A DNA stretch of 12,544 bases. It comes from Dehalococcoidia bacterium (GTDB lineage: Bacteria > Chloroflexota > Dehalococcoidia > GIF9 > AB-539-J10). Made by a program: the position numbers and the translations under genes. Under the pieces are notes generated by a model. It did no database searches. It was not told the DNA's origin and was given only the letters and a program-made list of their open reading frames with translations. The stretch spans positions 1 to 12,544 of the forward strand of contig JAUWHW010000057.1 in NCBI GenBank assembly GCA_030605665.1, written 5' to 3'. Within the stretch, counting starts at the first letter, position 1; each line of letters starts with the position of its first letter. Shown here piece after piece: positions 10,356-12,544 of this stretch.

Positions 10356-10668
10356 AACTCAATTTTGACCCTTTTTGACGGGATTGTCGGTGGGCTTGTT
10401 GCTTTTTACGGAGTGCTTCCATCCTTTTTCGGGCGACTTCTCGTTGCTCCTGGGTGAATTGCCGTGGTTTTGGCTTCACTGGCAGCCTCAGCCACTTCTT
10501 AGGAAACTCATATTCTCTAGCCTGGCCCTCGAGGCGAATAGGCTTGATGCCCATTTCTTTCATCCGACGCTGCCATCGTTTGTTATAGGTGTAGACATTG
10601 ACCAAGGGTTCACCTTCATTGAAGTTTATGATGGTTTCCTTTTCCCATAGTGCCAGCTTGGATGTCAT
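10354..10668 (-). CDS. Conserved phage-type small protein (104 aa)
   Basis: The ATG at 10668 overlaps the stop of the DnaC-like gene (AATGA), so the two are coupled. It begins MTSKLALWEKETIINFNEGE and carries N-V-Y-T-Y-N-K-R-W-Q-R-R-M-K-E-M-G, then E-Y-E-F-P-K-K-W-L-R-L-P at residues ~53-64, then a basic C-terminal third (R-Q-F-T-Q-E-Q-R-E-V-A-R-K-R-M-E-A-L-R-K-K). The pattern E-T-I-I-x-F-N-E...V-Y-T-Y-N-K-x-W-Q-R...P-K-K is one I have seen in small phage and plasmid proteins near replication genes of Firmicutes-like elements, function unknown. Last gene of the replication operon. Confidence 0.7.
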   Translation of the reverse strand: MTSKLALWEKETIINFNEGEPLVNVYTYNKRWQRRMKEMGIKPIRLEGQAREYEFPKKWLRLPVKPKPRQFTQEQREVARKRMEALRKKQQAHRQSRQKGSKLS

Positions 10669-11522
10669 TTAAGCTCTCCCACCGGTCGGTAATCTACCGC
10701 TGAAGGCTTCACTCTTCTAGCTATCCTTTCTTTTTGGGGTCGGTAGTCTGGGGCGGAGTTAAGGACGGTGCGAGCGATGCTAGTGTCCATGAACCTTGAA
10801 GCCAGCCTTGGAGGGAGGTCTTCGAGGTCTTTGTTAGTCACTACCATTGTGGGTAGCAGCTCCCGGTAGCGGTAATCCAGAAGCTCCTCTAGCCTTGCCT
10901 GCTCGAATTGAGTGCCATATTCCATGCCGTAGTCGTCCAGGATAAAGGCAGCAACGTTCTTCCACTCCTGGAGCAAGGAGTCGGAAGTATTGGAGTTTAT
11001 AGCTTGCCTGAGCCGGGTGAATAGGTCTGGTGCTGTGAAGATCCTGGCATCTGTACCATCCTGGCAAAGTTTATTGGCCGCGGCATGAGCAAGGTGGGTT
11101 TTGCCATTGCCGACACCGCCATAGAGCAAGAGCCAGATGAATTCCTTAAGCTCGGTGAACTTGAGGGTTGCCTGGAGGGCTTCGGTGGCCCCTAGAACAG
11201 CTTTGAAGGTTTCAAAGGTTTGAGTTGGCTTGATGCCTCGTGTTTGCTTATAAGGCACGCCCCGCTTATAGGCTCGGATTTGGTCTAGCAGACAACCAGG
11301 ATAGTTACAGGGCGTAAGTTGGTTGTAGTTGATAGCGTGTCCTGAGGTTTGGTAAAGGAATCCTATGCCATGGCACTTGGGGCAATCGGGCTTAGAGCTA
11401 TAGCCTAGCGGGTTGCCGTCCTTATCAGTCCACTGCCCCATGTCTTCTTCTGAACTGCTCGGGGGTTGTATAGGAATCCCTTTGAGGTAGTTCTCTAGTG
11501 CTTCGCTTAGCTTTTCTTTCAC
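10665..11522 (-). CDS. dnaC: DnaC-like AAA+ helicase loader with N-terminal zinc finger
   Basis: GTG at 11522 follows AAGGAGG. Residues 47-77 form a zinc finger (C47-P-K-C50 ... C72-N-Y-P-G-C77). The AAA+ domain follows: Walker A G-G-V-G-N-G-K141-T (135-142), Walker B F-I-L-D-D197 (193-197), sensor 1 V-V-T-N230, and an arginine-finger-like S-R243-F. Length (285) and order match DnaC/DnaI-type loaders, which place the replicative DnaB helicase on the origin using ATP. The gene overlaps the end of the O-like gene by 98 nt in another frame, an unusually long overlap. Known for phages: an O-like protein binds the origin and a DnaC-like loader brings the helicase. No DnaB is in the window, so it probably uses the host helicase. 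Confidence 0.9.
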   Translation of the reverse strand: MKEKLSEALENYLKGIPIQPPSSSEEDMGQWTDKDGNPLGYSSKPDCPKCHGIGFLYQTSGHAINYNQLTPCNYPGCLLDQIRAYKRGVPYKQTRGIKPTQTFETFKAVLGATEALQATLKFTELKEFIWLLLYGGVGNGKTHLAHAAANKLCQDGTDARIFTAPDLFTRLRQAINSNTSDSLLQEWKNVAAFILDDYGMEYGTQFEQARLEELLDYRYRELLPTMVVTNKDLEDLPPRLASRFMDTSIARTVLNSAPDYRPQKERIARRVKPSAVDYRPVGELK

Positions 11523-12204
11523 TGATACCTCCTTTCTCTCCTATTTCCTCTGCCACCTTGACCATGCTTAGAAACCTTACAGACCAAAAGGGCTCTTTCT
11601 TAAGCCTGTCGTAGGTGATTAATATTGCCGAAGGGGCATAACCCCTGGAGAGCATCCACTTAATTCCTTTGGCTTCCTTGGCACGGTTGGGCGTGTCCCA
11701 GTTCCGTTTTTTTAATTCTCTAAATACCTCTCTGATTTGGGATGCTGATTTATTAGCATCCCGCAGGGGTTTCTTTTGAATAGTTTCTTTATGTATATTT
11801 TGTGGTTCCTCTGCTGGTAACTTTTTTGTAGCTGAGGGGGTTCCTCTGCTGGTAACTCCTGTTACCTGTTCTGGTAACCTTTCCTTAGTTACCTTCTTAC
11901 GTAACTTTTTAATCCATTTTTTATGATCCTTTTGAAATCCAAGCTGTTTGTTACCTTTCCTGGTAACTAAATTCCTAGTGACTAGGTGTTTAAGGCTGGT
12001 CGAGGCATGACCTTTAGAGATTCCGGTGCCGGCTACTATCTGAGATAAGCTTATGAGGTCAGATTTCTTGTGCCAGCCATACGTCTTCCTGATGATGAAC
12101 CACAGAATTCTGGATTCATAGGGGGCTAGGTTTATCCTGGCCAGCTCTTCCAGGATCTCGTTGGCAATCATAGTGAAGCCGTCCTCAAGCTGTGGTTTGG
12201 CCAT
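11425..12204 (-). CDS. Phage replication protein O-like winged-helix initiator (259 aa)
   Basis: ATG at 12204 has AAGGGG upstream. Residues ~8-95 (D-G-F-T-M-I-A-N-E-I-L-E-E-L-A-R-I-N-L, P-Y-E-S-R-I-L-W-F-I-I-R-K-T-Y-G-W-H-K-K, I-S-L-S-Q-I-V, G-I-S-K-G-H-A-S-T-S-L-K-H-L) are the winged helix of the phage replication protein O N-terminal family, which binds origin DNA. Residues ~96-150 are basic, Pro/Thr-rich linker. Residues ~155-215 resemble the DnaD/O-like helicase-loader interaction helices (A-K-G-I-K-W-M-L-S-R-G-Y-A-P-S-A-I-L). First gene of a three-gene replication operon. The origin may lie within the gene, as in lambda, since the region at 11800-11950 encodes repeated GGTAAC/GTTACC motifs. 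Confidence 0.85.
   Translation of the reverse strand: MAKPQLEDGFTMIANEILEELARINLAPYESRILWFIIRKTYGWHKKSDLISLSQIVAGTGISKGHASTSLKHLVTRNLVTRKGNKQLGFQKDHKKWIKKLRKKVTKERLPEQVTGVTSRGTPSATKKLPAEEPQNIHKETIQKKPLRDANKSASQIREVFRELKKRNWDTPNRAKEAKGIKWMLSRGYAPSAILITYDRLKKEPFWSVRFLSMVKVAEEIGEKGGISERKAKRSTRELPQRDSYTTPEQFRRRHGAVD
11805..11970. repeat. GGTAAC/GTTACC repeat cluster inside the O-like gene, candidate origin iterons
   Basis: The plus strand carries GGTAAC or GTTACC at many points here, with the forms CTGGTAAC (near 11813, 11850 and 11870), TAGTTACC, TTGTTACC and CTGGTAAC near 11960. Several sites face each other. Clusters of such sites within an O gene are the classic position of a lambdoid origin. 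The reading frame accounts for some of the repetition, so this is tentative. Confidence 0.35.
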
Positions 12205-12232
12205 TTCTTACCCCTTCAGCGCAGCCCGGGAG

Positions 12233-12262
12233 TTGACAAGAAATTTAATTGAGGCCTAAAAT
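12233..12262 (+). promoter_or_regulatory. Strong sigma70-type promoter for a small RNA
   Basis: TTGACA (12233-12238) and TAAAAT (12257-12262), 18 bp apart on the plus strand, directed away from the replication operon. The only thing downstream is the terminator at 12304-12330. Confidence 0.6.
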
Positions 12263-12268
12263 TGCAAT

Positions 12269-12332
12269 GCATTTTTCTACCCCAGAGGAGCCAGCAAAAA
12301 GCTAGAGCACCAGCTGAGGCTGGCTCTTTTAT
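12269..12332 (+). ncRNA. Candidate ~65-nt small RNA
   Basis: A near-consensus promoter (12233-12262) and an intrinsic terminator (12304-12330) delimit a ~64-nt transcript that contains no ORF of note. It begins in the gap before the replication operon, on the opposite strand, and could act as a copy-control or regulatory RNA. It is not antisense to the O-like gene itself, which ends upstream of it. Confidence 0.4.
12304..12330. terminator. Bidirectional intrinsic terminator
   Basis: AGAG, CCAGC, loop TGAG, GCTGG, CTCT with a CA bulge, followed by TTTTATTT on the plus strand. On the minus strand the same stem is followed within 3 nt by TTTTT, so it would also end the gene at 12336. Confidence 0.65.
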
Positions 12333-12335
12333 TTC

Positions 12336-12544
12336 TTAAGTTTTATCTTCTTGTATACCTCTTATGTCCTCACCTCTGCTGTCCCTTTCGGCAGGAGGGT
12401 GTAGCTCCATAGTCTCGGCTATCTCCCGCAACACCCAAGATAATCGCCATAGGGCACTATCGATCTGCGGGTCACCACTAAGCTTGGGTGGTCGATTTCT
12501 TGGTTTAGTGTTGGAATGCTCCACTTTTAACCTGCTGCCGTTGG
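12336..12544 (-). CDS. C-terminal part of an unrecognised ORF (open to the window edge)
   Basis: The frame is open from the right edge and ends at 12336. A GTG at 12524 would give 62 residues starting MEHSNTKPRNRPPKLSGDPQ, but the frame continues upstream with N-G-S-R-L-K and no ribosome site precedes the GTG, so the gene probably begins outside. A helix (S-A-L-W-R-L-S-W-V-L-R-E-I-A-E-T-M) is flanked by Pro- and charge-rich ends. No family recognised. The bidirectional terminator at 12304-12330 follows it directly. Confidence 0.5.
   Translation of the reverse strand, partial: NGSRLKVEHSNTKPRNRPPKLSGDPQIDSALWRLSWVLREIAETMELHPPAERDSRGEDIRGIQEDKT

Overview
The window looks like the accessory part of a bacterial mobile element, either a prophage or a phage-plasmid. 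The host is probably from the Chloroflexota (Dehalococcoidia-like). That placement rests on a DUF5679-type zinc ribbon, an exported protein of a style common in that phylum, many GTG starts and strong AGGAGG ribosome sites. It is inference, not proof. No integrase, terminase, capsid or tail gene is visible.

Layout. At the left edge (1-540) the start of an XRE-family repressor on the minus strand is divergent from a strong plus-strand promoter with an operator-like inverted repeat. The promoter drives a 25-residue membrane peptide and a 72-residue exported peptide. From 647 to 2968, all on the minus strand, lie a DUF5679 zinc ribbon, a zinc-ribbon ORF broken by an amber codon, a SWIM plus PD-(D/E)XK protein whose leader holds a convincing hammerhead ribozyme, a second small PD-(D/E)XK protein bracketed by ~40-bp direct repeats, and an excisionase-like HTH protein. 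From 3133 to 5139 there is a tightly packed minus-strand operon of nine very small genes, including a free-standing RadC N-terminal domain, two small membrane proteins, zinc-finger proteins and a coiled-coil protein. A tRNA 3'-end-like palindrome lies just beyond its end.

The stretch 5280-8000 is poor in genes and very rich in short perfect hairpins. It holds two or three weak plus-strand ORFs, a GTTAAC-rich AT-rich segment that could be an origin or operator, and a family of palindromes that share a CGAAG motif. Some of the palindromes sit inside broken genes. From 8100 to 9330 there are a truncated gene, a zinc-ribbon protein, two copies of the same C-terminal coding fragment, a tRNA-Leu(UAG) and a 42-residue ORF. 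From 9363 to 10091 an HTH gene is coupled to a membrane-anchored exported protein.

The right end (10354-12204, minus strand) is a replication module: an O-like winged-helix initiator, a DnaC-like AAA+ helicase loader and a small conserved phage-type protein, closed by a palindromic terminator. Upstream of it are a candidate ~65-nt small RNA on the plus strand and the end of one more ORF.

How it fits together. The O-like and DnaC-like proteins would recruit the host helicase to an origin. The XRE repressor and the divergent peptide operon look like the decision switch. The small operon and the nuclease-like genes look like early or accessory functions. The least ordinary items are the hammerhead ribozyme placed directly before a ribosome binding site, the XRE/exported-peptide pair, and the hairpin families with invariant loops and varying stems.
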